DNA of 64,000 bases, taken from the NCBI GenBank assembly GCA_942492795.1, contig OW818639.1:1612001-1676000 (forward strand). The letters run 5' to 3'. Below are positions 62,636-64,000 of this stretch, in pieces. Both the position numbers and the translations under genes were made by a program. The notes under the pieces are model-generated. The model was not told the origin of the DNA. It saw nothing but the letters and a program-made list of their open reading frames with translations, and did not search any database. This DNA comes from RGIG3178 sp942492795 (GTDB lineage: Bacteria > Bacillota > Clostridia > Christensenellales > QAND01). The first letter of the stretch is position 1, and every line of letters starts with the position of its first letter.

Positions 62636-64000
62636 ATGAAATGGACCCATCCTGGCCACGAGCTGGATAATTTAGGGGCGCGATATCTTAGAGTTAAGAA
62701 CTTGTATATCTACGGTGTCGATGAAATTTCAAAGAAGACTTATGATTTTCTTCAATGGCTTGGTGTGGCAGATGAATTTAGCATCTCCTTTGTAATTGAT
62801 ATTACCAATTTCAAAAGAGAGAGTGATCACACATTTTGTGGAAAACGCGTCATTGCATTTCAAACGGATTTAAGTATCGAATTGTGTAGTGCCTTTGAAG
62901 AAAGCGTGATTGCGTTGCCATGGGTTGCTCTGGCTAATGAGAGGGAAATATTAGAACGGACAGGCTTTGCCAATATATTTTATCTCTCTCACTCTCACAA
63001 TCGAAGTGATAATTTTATTCAAAACTTTGTTTGTGTCTGGCTTATGTATAAACATGGAAAACTGCTGTCCCATTGGACAAATTTTGTTACCACATTGAAA
63101 TGCAACCTTAACTGCAGTCACTGTCTCAATTATACTGAGTTTATTATCGATCCCAAAGATGTGAGTTTTGAAGATTTTAAAGAACACATTGACATACTGT
63201 TTTCTAAGTTTGATTATTTATATTCCCTTCATTTTACAGGTGGAGAACCAATGCTAGTAAAGGAATTGCCAAGATTTCTCCGTTATATTGAGGATAACTA
63301 CAAGGATAGAATATTTGAATTTTTTGTTATTACAAATGCTACCATTATTCCCAATGAGGAAGTAATGTCAGCCATAAAATCGATGAATGGAAGCTTCTTT
63401 TTAGATGATTATTCTGCGAGTGTTCCAAATTCCAAAGTTGAAGAGATAAAAAAAGCATTAAAAGCACATGATATCGGCTATATTGTCGGTAAAGCGGAGT
63501 ACTGGTTTGATTTAGACATCAAAAACACAGATAACACCAAGTTGTCCAATGAAGAGCTAGAGAATTATAAAGATAATTGTCATTCATTTCTTCACGAATT
63601 TGGGGAAAAAAGAATTTATGCCTGCTGCTATCAGCAATATGCTAATCGTGCCGGAATAGGGACGACTACATCAAATGATTATATTGATATAGATAGTACA
63701 TCTAAGATGGAAATTCTCGAATTCAGGCAGGGATATACACTTAAAGGTTATGTCGATTTCTGTAAGCAATGCAGAGGTCTCGGTAGTAATGCAAAAAAAG
63801 TCGCTACCGCTATACAGATGCCAAGGAAATCCATAACCAAAGAGCAGGAACAACCGAAGACGAATGTTAAGATGAAGGATTTGGTGTCTATTTGCGTTCC
63901 AATTTACAATACCGGGAAGTATTTAGTTCGCTGTGTAGACAGTCTTATTGCTCAAACGTATAGTAATTTGGAAATTGTTTTGGTTGACGATGGTTCAACC
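62636..64000 (+). CDS. Radical SAM - GT2 glycosyltransferase fusion (3' end beyond window)
   Basis: The frame opens at ATG 62636 behind TTGGAGGTG and stays open for 455 codons to the window edge. Part 1 (about 18-120): a Rossmann-like domain (NLYIYGVDEISKKTYDFLQW ... CGKRVIAF), similar in layout to PglD-type N-terminal domains, but without a clean glycine loop. Part 2 (about 150-385): a radical SAM domain with the cluster motif CNLNCSHC (C156, C160, C163), GGEP at 202-205, and an extra set C330-C331 and C376-x2-C379 (FCKQC), which suggests an auxiliary iron-sulfur cluster of SPASM/twitch type. Part 3 (from 417): a GT2 domain start, VSICVPIYNTGKYLVRCVDS followed by LVDDGST. No gene split or frameshift is seen. 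It probably modifies a sugar or lipid intermediate of the polysaccharide by radical chemistry and transfers a sugar. Confidence 0.85.
   Translation, partial: MKWTHPGHELDNLGARYLRVKNLYIYGVDEISKKTYDFLQWLGVADEFSISFVIDITNFKRESDHTFCGKRVIAFQTDLSIELCSAFEESVIALPWVALANEREILERTGFANIFYLSHSHNRSDNFIQNFVCVWLMYKHGKLLSHWTNFVTTLKCNLNCSHCLNYTEFIIDPKDVSFEDFKEHIDILFSKFDYLYSLHFTGGEPMLVKELPRFLRYIEDNYKDRIFEFFVITNATIIPNEEVMSAIKSMNGSFFLDDYSASVPNSKVEEIKKALKAHDIGYIVGKAEYWFDLDIKNTDNTKLSNEELENYKDNCHSFLHEFGEKRIYACCYQQYANRAGIGTTTSNDYIDIDSTSKMEILEFRQGYTLKGYVDFCKQCRGLGSNAKKVATAIQMPRKSITKEQEQPKTNVKMKDLVSICVPIYNTGKYLVRCVDSLIAQTYSNLEIVLVDDGST

Noticed and set aside
1..64000. tRNA or rRNA genes, prophage, transposase or integrase genes
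   Set aside because: None seen on either strand; no tRNA-like cloverleaf ends, terminal inverted repeats or recombinase motifs were recognised.

Overview
The window looks like chromosome of an anaerobic Clostridia-type Bacillota. The evidence is two T-box leaders (one on a complete trp operon), strong sigma-A type promoters, AGGAGG ribosome sites with frequent TTG/GTG starts, a hydrogenase, a membrane pyrophosphatase, and LytR-CpsA-Psr and YerB-like envelope proteins. I see no rRNA, tRNA, CRISPR array, insertion sequence or phage module. The species cannot be named from the sequence alone.

Layout. 0-2.3 kb: a T-box leader controlling a 42-residue accessory protein and a sodium:solute symporter. 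2.4-11.4 kb: single genes for NADH/NAD pyrophosphatase (nudC), a short-chain dehydrogenase, bacterioferritin, a flavin reductase, a DUF362-ferredoxin protein, a DUF364-like protein, a PAS histidine kinase, an anchored unknown protein and an L,D-transpeptidase. 11.4-18.3 kb (minus): trpEGDCFBA with a tryptophan T-box whose specifier (UGG) and discriminator contact (C) both fit tRNA-Trp. 18.4-24.4 kb: a GGDEF-EAL protein, panB-panC, an Old Yellow Enzyme homologue and a GntR/FadR regulator.

24.8-34.9 kb (plus): a 12-gene operon for a group 4 energy-converting [NiFe] hydrogenase. Its subunits match all eleven core subunits of respiratory complex I (three antiporter-like proteins plus J, K, A, B, C, D, H, I), yet the large subunit keeps both CxxC nickel-iron motifs and the last gene is a HycI-type maturation protease. 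35.2-37.8 kb (minus): an NRAMP-related transporter without the transition-metal motifs, paired with a soluble MgtE-N/CBS sensor protein behind a structured leader, probably a magnesium uptake system. 38.4-43.1 kb: a membrane pyrophosphatase with the potassium-independent signature, a GGDEF protein and a threonine aldolase. Hydrogenase and pyrophosphatase would both build an ion gradient.

43.1-64 kb: a cell-surface polysaccharide locus. The minus-strand part has an initiating undecaprenyl-phosphate sugar transferase, an LCP ligase and a YerB-like lipoprotein. The divergent plus-strand part has dTDP-rhamnose genes rmlDACB, several glycosyltransferases, a Wzy/ligase-like membrane protein, a two-gene ABC exporter and long multidomain glycosyltransferases. 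At the right edge an open reading frame that runs out of the window joins a Rossmann-like domain, a radical SAM domain with an extra cysteine set, and a GT2 glycosyltransferase. This fusion and the complex I-shaped hydrogenase are the two most interesting items.
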